64,000 nucleotides of DNA from a bacterium (GCA_017445805.1 JAFSSC010000002.1:59984-123983), one strand, 5' to 3'; shown: positions 43,007-62,285, counted from the first letter of the stretch. Notes: generated by a model not told the origin, from the sequence alone. Numbers and translations are program-made.

Positions 43007-44563
43007 CTAACTTACTAAATATTTACCAATAATATTTCGATTAATTTTCTTGCTTGGTTTATCACAAATGATTTTTCCTTTATTTATCACGATGATTCGA
43101 TTGGAAATTTTTAATATTTCGTCCAATTCATAAGAAATTAATAAAACGGTTTTATTATTTTTAGCTTCGTATCGAATAAAATCATGGATATTATTGATTG
43201 TTTTAATATCTAATCCGCGTGTCGGTTGAACCATAATTGTTAATGAATGTTTTTTTGTTAATTCACGAGCGATAACAACTTTTTGTTGATTTCCACCTGA
43301 TAAAGATCGCATTTTTGCTTTTCCATTGTTTGCTCCAAGAATATTAAATTTCGAACACAAATTTATAGCATTCAATCTTATTTGTTTTCATTTCAAAAAG
43401 AAATTATTAGAAAACTTTTTGTTATCAATTTGATTTAAAACTAAATTTATTTCTACAGTTTCATCTAAGATACATCCATATTTATGACGGTCTTCTGGAA
43501 TATGGGCAATACCCAATTTTGAAATTTTATTAGGATTTAATTTGGTCAAATCAAATATTTTATTTTCTTCATTTTTGTAAAAAATTGAGCCTTTTTCTGG
43601 TTTTAAAATTCCCGTAAGAATTAATGCTAATTCACTTTGACCATTACCTTCAATTCCCGCAACACCAACAATTTCACCTGGATAAATTTTGAAATTCATA
43701 CTATCAATAATTTTTATTTTGTTATTATTGATTTTATTGCTACATAAATTTTTTACGTCCAAAATTGGATGTCTTGTATGCTTTAAAACATTATTAGCAG
43801 TTTCTTTTATTCCCTCTTTACCAACTAATAATTCAATTAATTTATCTTTTTTTATTTCTTTTGTCGCTAAAGTCTTAATTGCTTCTCCATTACGTAAAAT
43901 TGTTACAGAGTCAGCTATTTTTTTGATTTCGTCAATTTTATGAGTGATAAAAATTATTGTTTTACCACTTCTTTTTAATTGATGTAACATTTTAATAAAG
44001 TTCAATATTTCGTGGTCGGACAGAATCGCGGTTGGTTCATCAAAAATTAGAATTTTTGCATTTGCATATAGAAGTTTCAAAATTTCAACTTTTTGTTGTT
44101 GTCCAATTGAAAGTGAAGAAATTTTATTTGATAAATCCAATTTAAAATCATATTCTTTACAAATTTTTTCAATTTCAATTTTTGCTTTTTTTCGATTCAA
44201 AAGTCCATTTTTTGCAATTTTTTTTTCATTACCAAGTATCACATTATCAAGAATGGAAAAACAATTAATCAATTTAAAATGTTGATGCACCATTCCTAAA
44301 CCTAATTCATTTGCTTGAGCTGGATTTTTTAAATTTACTTTCTTTTCATTAATATAAATTTCGCCTTTATCTGGTTGATATAGACCAAAAAGAATTGACA
44401 TCAATGTCGATTTTCCTGCTCCATTTTCACCGCAAATTACATGAATTTCGTTATACTTTACATTTATGTTAATATCATTGTTGGCAATAATTTTACCTTT
44501 ACAAAAACTTTTTGTGATTTTTTTCATTTGCACAGCATACTTAATTTTTTTATTTGTATTCAT
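43007..44563 (-). CDS. Nucleoside-type ABC importer, double ATPase (NupO/YufO-like)
   Basis: 518 residues with two ABC modules, as in sugar/nucleoside importers of the RbsA/YufO type. Module 1: Walker A GENGAGKST (near residue 46), signature LSIGQQQ, Walker B ILIFDEPTA. Module 2: GIEGNGQSELAL in place of a full P-loop, LSGGNQQKVVIAREL signature, VQPTRGLDI. The second Walker A is degenerate, typical of this family. One or two TGA (Trp) join the halves near 43380. Confidence 0.93.
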
Positions 44564-44566
44564 AAT

Positions 44567-46390
44567 TTATGAAATAAAATACATGTTTTCATCTAATCAA
44601 TCAAGAATAGTTGTCGTTCCATTGCCAATTGTTTCGTCATCGCTAAAAGTAATTTTTTGTGTGTTTAATATTTCACCTAATAACTCACCATAAATGTCGT
44701 AATTCTCATAAACTTCTTTATCATTAAAGTTATAAGCATCCGAAAATTTTTTGATTTTTTTCTTTGGATTAAAATTTTCGCATAGTTCATCTCACACATC
44801 AATAAATTTTTTCTTTCCATCAAATTCTAGATACTTGAAACCTTGCATTACGAAATATCAACCATCGTAGCTAATATGCGAACCACCATTCAAAATATTC
44901 GCATTCGTTCGAAAACCAATGCTACAAACCGATTTTTTTGGATCCGGTTTATTACCATCTTTATCGGTAATATCTCAATTTCATTTTTCTCTTAGTAATT
45001 CGTTTTGTTTTTTTGCGATATGACCAATATTTTTTAAGGCACTAAATTTAATAATATTGTTTTGTTGTTTTGAATGTTGCTTTAATTTATCAATAGTTTT
45101 ATCACAATAGGACATTTTTTTTTGAACATCACCATTCTCACAAGCGGTGTCAACACCAATAACAAAACATGTGGCATTTTGATTTTTGATTTCATTAACA
45201 GCATCGACAATTTGTGGACCAGCCACCGGAATAATCGCACTAGCATCGCGATTTAAAAATTGTTTGACCAAACCAATGGCATCACCGCAAATAAAAGAAC
45301 CACTAAAATGGGAAGATTGTTTTCCTAATGAAATTATTTTAATTGAAAACTCATCAATTATTTTCTTTTTATTTTCTTTTTTTCATTCAGTTTGTGCTGT
45401 CTTTTTTAAATTGGGAAAATCAGCAATTGTTTCGGGATCGTTATCAAAAATTTTGCCAATAATATTAGGTAAAATGTGGTTATTGAACAATTCAATTCCT
45501 CGTTCAATTCCTCCCATAAAGACTAATACCGTCGGAATCATTACACCACCAAAAATTCCAATTGACATTTCACATCCATTTTTGTGGTAAGTTTCGGCAT
45601 TTTTTAATAATTCGATACAGCAAGCAATTCCTGTCAAAAAAGCAGATTGATCAGCACGGAACGAAATTGAAGCAATATTTTGATTGTTACTAATATCACC
45701 ATCATACAAGATATAAGCAGCATTACCAAAATCACTATCAAAAAATTTATATTTTTTTCCATCATTATTAGTTTTTATTTCACCAATGCTATTTAGTGGA
45801 GTGATGTGATTAAAACCACATAAATGTATTACTTTGCGTTTTTTTGCAACTTCATCATAAATTGATTGGAAAAATAATGATGAATCTTGTGTTGGTCTTG
45901 TCCAATAAGCACTATTCTCTCCATCATTTTTCAGTTGATTGTGGTCGATTGTGTTATCGTTATTTATATATTGAACCAAACCATGGTATAGTGATTGAGT
46001 AAAAGATTTATCCAAGACAATGGAATTAGAACTATCACACACTAATGCCATACTTTCACGACGATTTTTTTTTCAATCTTCATGGTCGGTATTTCAATTA
46101 AAATTTAATGTATTTGCTTGGTGATAATTAATTATTTGGTTCTCATTTTTTTCTTGTTTGGTTGGTTGTGGTAAAAAATTTTCTTTTTCATTTAAATTCC
46201 ACTCAGACCTCACATTTAGATTTTTATAATTTGCTAATTTATTAGCTACTAAACGTGTTTTACGGTTTATTGTCGCATAATTTATCTTAAAAGTTAATGC
46301 TGAAATCGTAAGAACAATTGTCAAAGGAAGAAAAATTAAAAGAATTGATATGACTGATTTTATTATTATTTTCTTATTAATTTTTTTCAT
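44567..46390 (-). CDS. BMP/Med-family substrate-binding protein with N-terminal membrane anchor
   Basis: 607 residues, longer than usual BMP proteins. The N-terminus is basic followed by a hydrophobic helix (VISILLIFLPLTIVLTISAL), but with no lipobox cysteine, so it is probably held by an uncleaved helix. BMP-like parts: SLYHGLVQY, FRADQSAFLTGIACCIEL, IGIFGGVMIPTVLVFMGGIERGI and AIIPVAGPQIVDAVNEIK. The position directly upstream of the ATPase and two permeases indicates it is the binding component. Many Trp are TGA. Confidence 0.85.
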
Positions 46391-46394
46391 AAAA

Positions 46395-46931
46395 TTAAAA
46401 CAAATTTTTTAAAATTTTTTTACCATCAATTTCGCCATGGCGTAAAATTATTTTTCGATCTAAGTCAATAATTGTTGATGGACAAGAATTTTTAGTTGAT
46501 GTACCTTTATCGATAAGAAAAATTTCATCTTCATATTCTTTAAAAATTGCTTGTGATTGGTTGATGTTCGTGATTGGTGGCTGGTTTGTTATATTAGCAC
46601 TTGAACAATATAATGGTCCAACAATTTTAATAAGTTGCAATAACAATTTATCGTTTGGGATACGGTAACCATTCCCTTGATAAATGAATGTTAGCTTTCC
46701 CGGTAAATATTTTTTCATTTCATCGTTATATTTTTTTGGCATGTTTAAAGCATTAATGTCATTAATAAATTTTACAATTTTTTTTTCATAATTTCTATGC
46801 TTAATTTGGTAAATCAATTCTTGTTTTTTACAAATTATGCCAAAAATTGTGTCGGTGAGAACAATTGCAGCTTTATCGTTTTTTAAAGCACTTACAATTT
46901 CATTTATTTGTGTTGGACGATAAACAAGCAT
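46395..46931 (-). CDS. tsaC: L-threonylcarbamoyladenylate synthase (TsaC/YrdC family)
   Basis: 178 residues. Makes threonylcarbamoyl-AMP from Thr, bicarbonate and ATP for the t6A37 modification. The YrdC start VLTDTIFGIICK (usually PTDTVYGL), LPGKLTFIYQ, CSSANITNQPP and STIIDL are present. Short and divergent, as in Mollicutes. It leads the operon with the BMP gene 4 nt downstream. Its partner tsaB is at 20.7 kb. Confidence 0.88.
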   Translation of the reverse strand: MLVYRPTQINEIVSALKNDKAAIVLTDTIFGIICKKQELIYQIKHRNYEKKIVKFINDINALNMPKKYNDEMKKYLPGKLTFIYQGNGYRIPNDKLLLQLIKIVGPLYCSSANITNQPPITNINQSQAIFKEYEDEIFLIDKGTSTKNSCPSTIIDLDRKIILRHGEIDGKKILKNLF

Positions 46932-47011
46932 TATTTACCTAATTATATATCCCACACTAAATTAAATATTTTAAATAAACAATAAAATTATTTATCCTAG
47001 TGTTTTTGTAG

Positions 47012-47017
47012 TATAAG
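47012..47017 (+). promoter_or_regulatory. -10-like box for thrS
   Basis: TATAAG, 10 nt before ATG 47028. A preceding TGTTTTTGTAG lacks a clear -35. The implied leader is very short and there is no T-box. Confidence 0.35.
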
Positions 47018-47027
47018 TTTAATATAG

Positions 47028-48716
47028 ATGAAAACAAATTTAGAAATTGCTTATATTTTGGCATACATTCTTTTTTCAAAACATAATGCCCAAATTGTTG
47101 ATATTGCCGAAAAGGGTGATTATTTTTTTGTTAATTTTTTAAGTGAAAAAAAAATTAGTAAATTAGATTTTGTGACAATTGAGAAGGAAATATCATCTTT
47201 TTCTAATAAAAAAAACAAATGGCAAATTAAAAAATTGGAAGAAAAGTGTTTTGAGACAAATAATTTTGTTAAAGATAAATTGGTGAAAAAACCATGCGAT
47301 TTAATGTTGCAATGTAATAATTTTTTCTTTCCTTTCTTTCAACAAAACAAGAATAAATTAGATTTTTCTTCGTCATTTTTTTTCGCTTTGGATAATGTCT
47401 CTGGTGTCTATTGGAAAGGTGATGCTAAAAACATACAATTACAAGAAATTACTGGTTTTGCTTTTTCAACACAGCAAGAATTAGCTAAATTCAAAGCCGA
47501 ATTACATGAAAGGAAGGAAATTGATCATCGCAAGATTGGGCAAGAATTAGAATTATTTACTTTCAATGATCTTGTTGGCAAAGGTTTGCCAATTTGATTG
47601 CCTAATGGAACAATTATTAAAACACAAATCGAAAATCGTGTGCACGAAATTTTAGAAAAAAACGATTATCAATTTGTTCAAACACCAGTTTTAGGTAGCG
47701 ACAATTTATATAAAACTTCGGGTCATTGACAACATTATCGCGAAAATATGTTCCCACCAATTAGTATTGATGATGAAAAATTTGTTTTGCGACCAATGAC
47801 TTGTCCGCACCATATGATCGTTTACTTATCGAAAAATCGTTCATATCGTGATTTACCTTTTAGAATTGCCGAACATGCTATTTTACACCGTTATGAACCA
47901 ACTGGATCATTGATTGGTCTTGAACGTGTTCGGTCAATGCAATTGGTTGATACCCATGTTATTATTTCGCTTGAACAAATTGCTGCTGAAATCAAACATT
48001 GTTATGAAACAATTAAAGAATGTCTTGACTGTTTTCATATTAATTTTCATTCGATTGATTTATCGTTACATGATCCAAAAAATAAACAAAAATTTTTTGA
48101 TAATGAAAAAATGTGAAATATTGCTGAATCAACCTTAGAAAAGTGTTGTCAACAATTAAAATTTAATTTTGTAAAAAAAATTGGTGAAGCGGCATTTTAT
48201 GGACCAAAAATAGATTTTCAAATTAAAACAGTCTTGGGACATATTGTCACAATTTCCACAATTCAGTTAGATTTTTTATTACCTAAAAAATTCAATTTGC
48301 TTTACAAAGATAAAAGTGGCGATTTTTCGTGTCCAATTTTGATTCACGGGGGCATTATTGGTACATTTGAACGCTTTCTTTCAATCTTATTAGAACAAAC
48401 AAAAGGTGTGTTGCCACTATGATTGGTTCCTCAACAAGTTGTTATTATTCCGATAAACGACGCACATTTGGAATATTGCTATAAGATATTAAGCATATTT
48501 AAAGAACAAAAAATACGTGTCTTTGTTGATTATTCGAATGAAAGAATTTCTAAGAAAATTAGAAATGCCAATATTAGAAAAATCCCTTATCAAGTTGTTA
48601 TTGGTGATCATGAAATTAAAAATGATCTAATTTCTTACCGTTGTTATGCTAAAAATATAGTTAATCAGTGCAAAATATCAACTTTAATTGATTTGATTAA
48701 AAATTCTTGTAAATAA
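47028..48716 (+). CDS. thrS: Threonyl-tRNA synthetase lacking TGS domain
   Basis: 562 residues. The N-terminal TGS domain is absent and the protein begins near the N2 editing region. The catalytic core is complete: zinc ligands Cys in MTCPHHM, His in LVDTHV and His in [14 protein letters not shown]; motif 2 [10 protein letters not shown]; and the anticodon domain starts [14 protein letters not shown]. In the editing region the HxxxH pair is replaced (KTNLEIAY) and no Cys/His pair is found where CxxxH is expected ([12 protein letters not shown]), so post-transfer editing of Ser-tRNA-Thr is probably lost. Three TGA encode Trp. Confidence 0.93.
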
Positions 48717-48810
48717 TTTTATTAATGTGATTGAAAAAAGTATGATGATGTGCAATATGAGATAGGCAATAATATCAAATGCACTGTTCAATGCTTATTA
48801 ATAGAAAACA

Positions 48811-48816
48811 TATAAT
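48811..48816 (+). promoter_or_regulatory. -10 box for fakA
   Basis: TATAAT 27 nt before ATG 48844, with a weak -35-like TTCAAT 17 nt further upstream (48788-48793). The remaining thrS-fakA gap (48717-48787) shows nothing definite. Confidence 0.4.
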
Positions 48817-48843
48817 ATTTATATTACCCATACTAATTAGCAA

Positions 48844-50550
48844 ATGAAGTATCTTACAACCCAACAATTGAAATCAATGTTTATTTCTGGGGCGGAAGAA
48901 GTCGAAAAACAATATAAATACATTGATCAATTAAATGTTTTTCCCATTCCTGATGGTGATACAGGAACAAATTTAAAAATTACTTTAAATGGCGCATGTA
49001 AGAGCATTGCAACACTTACACAAGAAAATATTTCCGTTCTAACAAAATCATTCGCCAATGGACTATTAATGAATGCACGAGGAAATTCTGGTGTCATTTT
49101 TAGTCAAATTTTTTATGGTTTAGCTAATAGTTTTAGTAGTTTAGAAGATAAAGTTGAAATTTCTGATTTTGTTTCTGGATTCGCTAGCGCTAGTGCATAT
49201 GCTTACAAATCTGTATCTAATCCTGTCGAAGGAACAATTTTGACTGTTATTCGTTTAGTTTCAAAAAAACTTGATGAAGCAAAAACAAATTTTAAAACAA
49301 TTGAAGAAATGTTTAAATTAATTTGTATGGAAGCAAATGAAATACTAAAAACAACACCTAATTATTTACCTCAATTAAAAAAAGCGAATGTTGTTGATTC
49401 TGGTGGTTACGGTTTAACAAAATTTTTTGAAGGAATGTTATCTTCTTTAGCACTTAAAAAAAATGACGAAAAACCAATAGAAAAGGTTAAATCCACAACA
49501 ATCAAAAACATAAATTTTACCGATGAAATCGTTAATGATAAATTAGATTATGGTTATTGTTGCACTTTCATTCTTAATTTAGGATCAAAAATTATTAAAA
49601 AACAACAAAATAAAGATGAATTTGACGAACAAACATTTAAAAGCGAATTAGATGACTTAGGAAACAGCATTGTTTATGCTAGAATCGGTGATTTGGTAAA
49701 GGTTCATATCCATGTTTTGGTTTTATATAAGTTGTTAAAGTATGTCACAAAATTCGGTGAATTAGATAAAATTGAAATCACAAATATGACTTATCAAATT
49801 AAAAAAAGTAATCCTGATGTTTTTACAAATGGAAATGAAAATATTCCGCGGATTTCGAAATATTTCTTGTCAAATGCAATTTGCACGGTTGTCCCATCAG
49901 TAAAAAAAATTGTTGAACTATATGCAAAAAAATTGCAAATCACTGATTTTATTAAATGAGAACAAAAAATTACCCCATCTGTTCATGAAATTTATTTACT
50001 AATGAAGAAATGTTCGGCTCAAGCCATTATTTTTGTTACATGTAAAAGTGATTTGGTTATGCCGGCTAAACAAGCAATTAAATTGTTAAAAGGAGAAAAG
50101 GCTAAAATCAAATTAATTCCTGCAACAAACATTAGTACAAATTTTTTAGTTTGTTTAGGTTTTAATCATAATTTTAGTTTTATTAAAAATTATCACACGA
50201 TGAACAAAATTTTTAAAAACACATATTTTGGTCAAATTTTCAAATCTAATCGTGAATCAAAATATGGTAAAATTGATGTTAAAGTCAATGATTTTATTGC
50301 AATTTGCAATAATAAAAATATTTTGACAATCAATAATGATTTTTTTGAAGTAGCAAAACAATTGGTTAATCGATTATTAAAATTGGTATGAAAAGGAAAC
50401 AACATGATTATTTTTTGTGATAGTTTAATTAAAGATTTCGATATATCAAAACTTAAAAGATATATCGCAAAAAAAACAAGTATTAAACCAAGTATAATTA
50501 TGGTAACTAATCTTTACTGTTGTTTAGATATTGCGGTTACAAAAAAATAA
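48844..50550 (+). CDS. fakA: Fatty acid kinase ATP-binding subunit FakA (DAK2 family)
   Basis: 568 residues, as in Gram-positive YloV/FakA. The DhaL-like N-terminal domain holds the Mg-ATP motif PIPDGDTGTN (Asp37, Asp39), then MNARGNSGVIFSQIF and the VVDSGGYG segment. A middle and a C-terminal domain follow, joined across two TGA (Trp). FakA with a FakB lipid carrier phosphorylates exogenous fatty acids for PlsX/PlsY. plsX follows at once. Confidence 0.9.
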
Positions 50551-50551
50551 C

Positions 50552-51520
50552 GTGAAAATTATTTTAGATGCGATGGGGATTGAAAATAAAGTTGCATGTG
50601 CAACAATTGCCGCTCGCAATTTTATTAAGAATCATTTAGATGTTAAAATTATTCTTGCTGGTATCAAGCATGAAATAGAAAAAACTTTTCTCTTTAAAAA
50701 TGAATTTGAAATTTTGGCTACCGATGAATATATAAAACAGTCAGACAGCATTCTTACTGGTTTAAGAAAAATAAATTCTTCGTTTGTTTTATCATTAAAT
50801 AAGCTTTGTAAAAAAGAGGTTGATGCCATCATTTCTGGTTGTTCAACGTCGTGTTTTGTTCCAATTGTATATAAGACAATTAGTTTCTTTCATAACATCA
50901 ATAAATTCGGTTTTATGCCTTTTATTTCAAATGGCAGTGGCAAAGGCTTTTATTTAATTGATTGTGGAGCCAATTTAAGTGTTGAAGGTGAGGATTTATA
51001 TAAATTTGCTTTAATGGCTAATTTATATGCGATAGAAAACAATAAAATTCCGCATCCACGTATTGGAATTTTGAATATTGGTATCGAACAACACAAAGGT
51101 TTTTTCTTTCATAAAAAGGCGAATGATTTGTTATTAGCAAATAAAAGTCTTAATTATGTTGGTTTCGTTGAACCTAAAAATCTTTTCAATGATTGTGTAG
51201 ATATCCTATTAACGGATGCTTATAGTGGTAATATTTTTATTAAAACCGTTGAAGGGACATTAAAATTTTTTGGTAATTTTTTGAAGAAAAAATTTAACAA
51301 ACCATGGAATATTTTAACACTTTTTTCGTTGAGGAAAATGAAAAAATATTTTGATTACCGTAACAAGGCGGCAGCAATGGTTTTAGGCATTAATGGCGTT
51401 ATCATCAAGACACATGGTTCAGCGGATGAAGTTCAATTTTATTTTGCTCTTGAAAAAGCTTATGAATGTGTAAAAAATGGGATTATTAATAAGCTCAATA
51501 ATCAAAATTACGATGTTTAA
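50552..51520 (+). CDS. plsX: Phosphate acyltransferase PlsX
   Basis: 322 residues from GTG 50552, which gives the family-like start MKIILDAMGIENK. The frame is also open to a TTG at 50531, inside fakA, which I reject. Motifs include FISNGSGKGFYLIDCGANL, IGILNIGIEQHKG and LLTDAYSGNIFIKTVEG. It exchanges acyl-phosphate with acyl-ACP in phospholipid synthesis. It starts 1 nt after fakA and overlaps rnc by 8 nt. Confidence 0.92.
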   Translation: MKIILDAMGIENKVACATIAARNFIKNHLDVKIILAGIKHEIEKTFLFKNEFEILATDEYIKQSDSILTGLRKINSSFVLSLNKLCKKEVDAIISGCSTSCFVPIVYKTISFFHNINKFGFMPFISNGSGKGFYLIDCGANLSVEGEDLYKFALMANLYAIENNKIPHPRIGILNIGIEQHKGFFFHKKANDLLLANKSLNYVGFVEPKNLFNDCVDILLTDAYSGNIFIKTVEGTLKFFGNFLKKKFNKPWNILTLFSLRKMKKYFDYRNKAAAMVLGINGVIIKTHGSADEVQFYFALEKAYECVKNGIINKLNNQNYDV

Positions 51521-52190
51521 TAAAATAAAGAAATGATTAGGAGAGACATTAAATATAATTCCACATAATCTCTCATTGTATATCACAGCACTAACCCACT
51601 CTAGTTATCGTAATGAACATCATTTAGATTATGATTACGAGAAATTAGAATTTTTTGGAGATGCGATTATTGGCTTTTTAATTTCCAAATATTTATTTTT
51701 GAAGTATAAAAACGAAAATGAAGGTTTTTTAACCAAAAAAAAAATTCAATTGATTCAAGCAAAAACTTTGGTTTTTCTCGCAAAAAAAATTAAATTAGAT
51801 AGCTTTTTGTTATTGGGAAAAGGAATGCAAAAATTATCTAATATCGATAAGATCATTGAGGACGCTTTTGAAGCATTAATTGCGGCAATATATTTAGATC
51901 AAAATATGGAAATTTGTCAAAAAATTGTTAAAAAAATTTTTCTATTAGTCGATGAAAATACGATTTCCCCATTGACATATGACTACAAATCCTTTATTCA
52001 AAATAAATTTATTAATTGAAATAAAGTTGGTAAAGTAAAATATTTAACAAAAAGATTGCCAAATAATTTATATCGTTCATCACTGTGATTTAATCAAATA
52101 AAATATGGTGAAGGCTTTGGTATGAATAAAAAAACTGCTGAAAAACAAGCTGCAAAAAGTGCTTATACTAAATTTGTTAATTGGAACTAG
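51513..52190 (+). CDS. rnc: Ribonuclease III
   Basis: 225 residues. RNase III domain with LTHSSYRNEH, the signature EKLEFFGDAIIGFLISKYLF and the second acidic cluster IEDAFEALIAAIYLDQ; a C-terminal dsRBD ends KKTAEKQAAKSAYTKF. The N-terminus and part of the dsRBD lie beyond TGA (Trp) codons. It overlaps plsX by 8 nt (ATGTTTAA) and ftsY starts 3 nt later, echoing the Firmicute plsX-...-rnc-ftsY cluster without fab and smc genes. Confidence 0.94.
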
Positions 52191-52193
52191 TTT

Positions 52194-53237
52194 ATGGGTA
52201 TCTTTAAAAAATTATTCGATAAAGTTAAAAATCTTAAACAAAAAAAAAGTAATAGCGAAAATCTTTTTCTAAAAGATGGTATAAAAAAAAATAATGCGGC
52301 AAATTTTGATCATGGTTTAAAAAAAACAAATAATTTTTTCGTTAATTCTTTGAATAAAATTATTTATAAAGATGTTATCGTTAATGATGAATTTTTCCAT
52401 AAAATTGAAGAAACATTGCTTTCAATGGATGTTGGTAGCTATGCAACAGATAAAATTATCTCGGCTATTAAAAATGAAGTTAAATTTCAAAACATCGAAA
52501 ATCCTAATTTGATTAAGCAAATAATTATTGATAAACTATTTGTTTACTATATTCAAGATACGATTGTTCAAACGAATTTAAATTTGAAGACAAACGAAAC
52601 AAATGTAATTTTATTTTTCGGTGTTAATGGAGTTGGAAAAACAACAACAATTGCTAAAGTTGCTAATTTTTTGCAAAAAAATAATTTAAAAGTTTGTTTA
52701 GTTGCTGGTGATACGTTTCGAGCGGGGGCTGTTGAACAATTAGATTTATGGGCGAAGAAATTGGATATCAAAATTTTCAAACCAACTAAACTCAACCAAG
52801 ATCCTGCCTCTGTAATTTACGATGGTGTTAAATGGGCTAGTGAAAATAAATTTAATGTTGTTTTGTGCGATACTTCGGGACGCTTACAAACCAAAATAAA
52901 TTTGATGAATGAATTGAAAAAAATCAATAATGTAATTAAAAAGTTTGATCCAAATCAGCCTTGTGAATCTTTATTAGTTGTTGATGCAACAATTGGCCAA
53001 TCTGGTCTTATTCAAGCTAAATGTTTTTCAGAAGTTGTCAAAGTTTCAGGAATTGTTTTAACAAAAATCGATAGTACAAGTGGTGGGGGAATAATTTTTG
53101 CGATTAAAGATAATTTTAATTTACCGTTAAAATTTCTTTGTTTTGGCGAAAAAGTTGAGGATATTGAGATGTTTGATTTGGAAAAATTTATCAAAGTAAT
53201 GCTAAAAAATTTTTCTTTTCTTGAAGAAGAAGAATAA
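52194..53237 (+). CDS. ftsY: Signal recognition particle receptor FtsY
   Basis: 347 residues. SRP receptor GTPase. A short basic A domain, the N domain, and then the G domain with GVNGVGKTTTIAKVANF, DTFRAGAVEQL, CDTSGRLQT and LTKIDSTSGGGI. It docks the Ffh-ribosome complex at the membrane. The ATG is 3 nt after rnc, and the stop is 2 nt from the convergent rpsI. Confidence 0.96.
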   Translation: MGIFKKLFDKVKNLKQKKSNSENLFLKDGIKKNNAANFDHGLKKTNNFFVNSLNKIIYKDVIVNDEFFHKIEETLLSMDVGSYATDKIISAIKNEVKFQNIENPNLIKQIIIDKLFVYYIQDTIVQTNLNLKTNETNVILFFGVNGVGKTTTIAKVANFLQKNNLKVCLVAGDTFRAGAVEQLDLWAKKLDIKIFKPTKLNQDPASVIYDGVKWASENKFNVVLCDTSGRLQTKINLMNELKKINNVIKKFDPNQPCESLLVVDATIGQSGLIQAKCFSEVVKVSGIVLTKIDSTSGGGIIFAIKDNFNLPLKFLCFGEKVEDIEMFDLEKFIKVMLKNFSFLEEEE

Positions 53238-53239
53238 AA

Positions 53240-53635
53240 CTATCTCTTTGTAAATTGTGGACTTCGTCGTGCTCCATATTTTCCGTATTTTTTTCGTTCT
53301 TTTGCTCGTGGATCACGTGTTAGCAATTTTTCTTTTTTAAGAATTAATTTGAAATCATTATTTGTTGTGATCAAAGCACGAGCTATCCCCAAACGCATTG
53401 CTCCTGCTTGTCCCGTGAAACCACCACCAAAAACTTTTGCTTTAACATCAAATGAATTCATTGTGTTTGTGACTTGGAAAGGTTGCATAATTTCTTGGAT
53501 AATAAGATCATTAGGGAAATAATCTTTTAACGGTTTATCATTAACAAGAACTTTTCCTTTACCTGGAACCATCAATACTTTAGCAATTGATGTCTTCCTT
53601 CGTCCCAAACCTTTATATTCAATTTGCTTCAACAT
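53240..53635 (-). CDS. rpsI: 30S ribosomal protein S9
   Basis: 131 residues. [21 protein letters not shown] at the N-terminus and the basic tail [16 protein letters not shown] that reaches the P-site are diagnostic. It follows rplM by 2 nt, the universal L13-S9 pair. Confidence 0.97.
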   Translation of the reverse strand: MLKQIEYKGLGRRKTSIAKVLMVPGKGKVLVNDKPLKDYFPNDLIIQEIMQPFQVTNTMNSFDVKAKVFGGGFTGQAGAMRLGIARALITTNNDFKLILKKEKLLTRDPRAKERKKYGKYGARRSPQFTKR

Positions 53636-53637
53636 GA

Positions 53638-54063
53638 TTACTTACTTCCTAAAATTTCAAATTTTTGTTGTTTAAATTTGTCACCGATTCCCTCTTTAAA
53701 GACATGAAGTTTTTTTATCATTTTCTTTGCTAATTTATTTTTTGGTAACATTCCTTTAACGGCGGTTGTAATTAATTCATCTGCATATTTTTCAATCATT
53801 ACTTTTCCACTTCGTTTACGAATTCCACCAACATAACCTGAGTGGTTATACCAAAATTCCTTTGCCGCTTTATTTCCTGATAATTTTATTTTTTTTGCAT
53901 TTGTGATCACAAGGTTGTCGCCACAATCTTGATTGCGGACAAAGTCCTTTTTATTTTTTCCTTGTAAGATGTTTGCCGCCATTACCGCTAATTTACCCAA
54001 GATAAAGTTAGTAGCGTCAATTCGGTATCATTTCTTTCGAGAGTTAATTTTTTTCATCATCAT
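53638..54063 (-). CDS. rplM: 50S ribosomal protein L13
   Basis: 141 residues. [21 protein letters not shown] (first Trp as TGA), [19 protein letters not shown] and [18 protein letters not shown] are classic. Three consecutive ATG codons (54063, 54060, 54057) are possible starts. It follows rpoC by 12 nt and precedes rpsI. Confidence 0.96.
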
Positions 54064-54075
54064 TGTTATACCGTA

Positions 54076-57966
<3,891 letters not shown>

Positions 57967-57979
57967 AATTATCCTTTCC

Positions 57980-62181
<4,202 letters not shown>

Positions 62182-62256
62182 GCAAAACACCCTTTAAACC
62201 TATTTTTTAATGATAAATTAAAATAATAAATCAAATAAAATAGTTTAATTGTTGCA

Positions 62257-62285
62257 ATTATATACGAAAAAAACGATAGACTCAA
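62257..62285 (-). promoter_or_regulatory. Promoter of the rpoB-rpoC-rplM-rpsI operon
   Basis: Minus strand: -35 TTGAGT (62280-62285), exact 17-nt spacer, -10 TATAAT (62257-62262). It leaves a leader of about 70 nt to the GTG start. This is the best -35/-10 pair in the window. Confidence 0.75.

Noticed and set aside
46932..47027. Possible T-box or riboswitch upstream of thrS
   Set aside because: The gap is only 96 nt, AT-rich, with no T-box sequence or antiterminator; the -10 is 10 nt from the ATG, so the transcribed leader would be negligible.
48717..48843. Small RNA in the thrS-fakA gap
   Set aside because: Only a weak hairpin (GCA...TGC) and a promoter for fakA are visible; nothing matches SRP RNA, tmRNA or 6S RNA.
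50531..50552. TTG start for plsX at 50531
   Set aside because: The GTG at 50552 gives the conserved MKIILDAMG start and lies 1 nt after the fakA stop.
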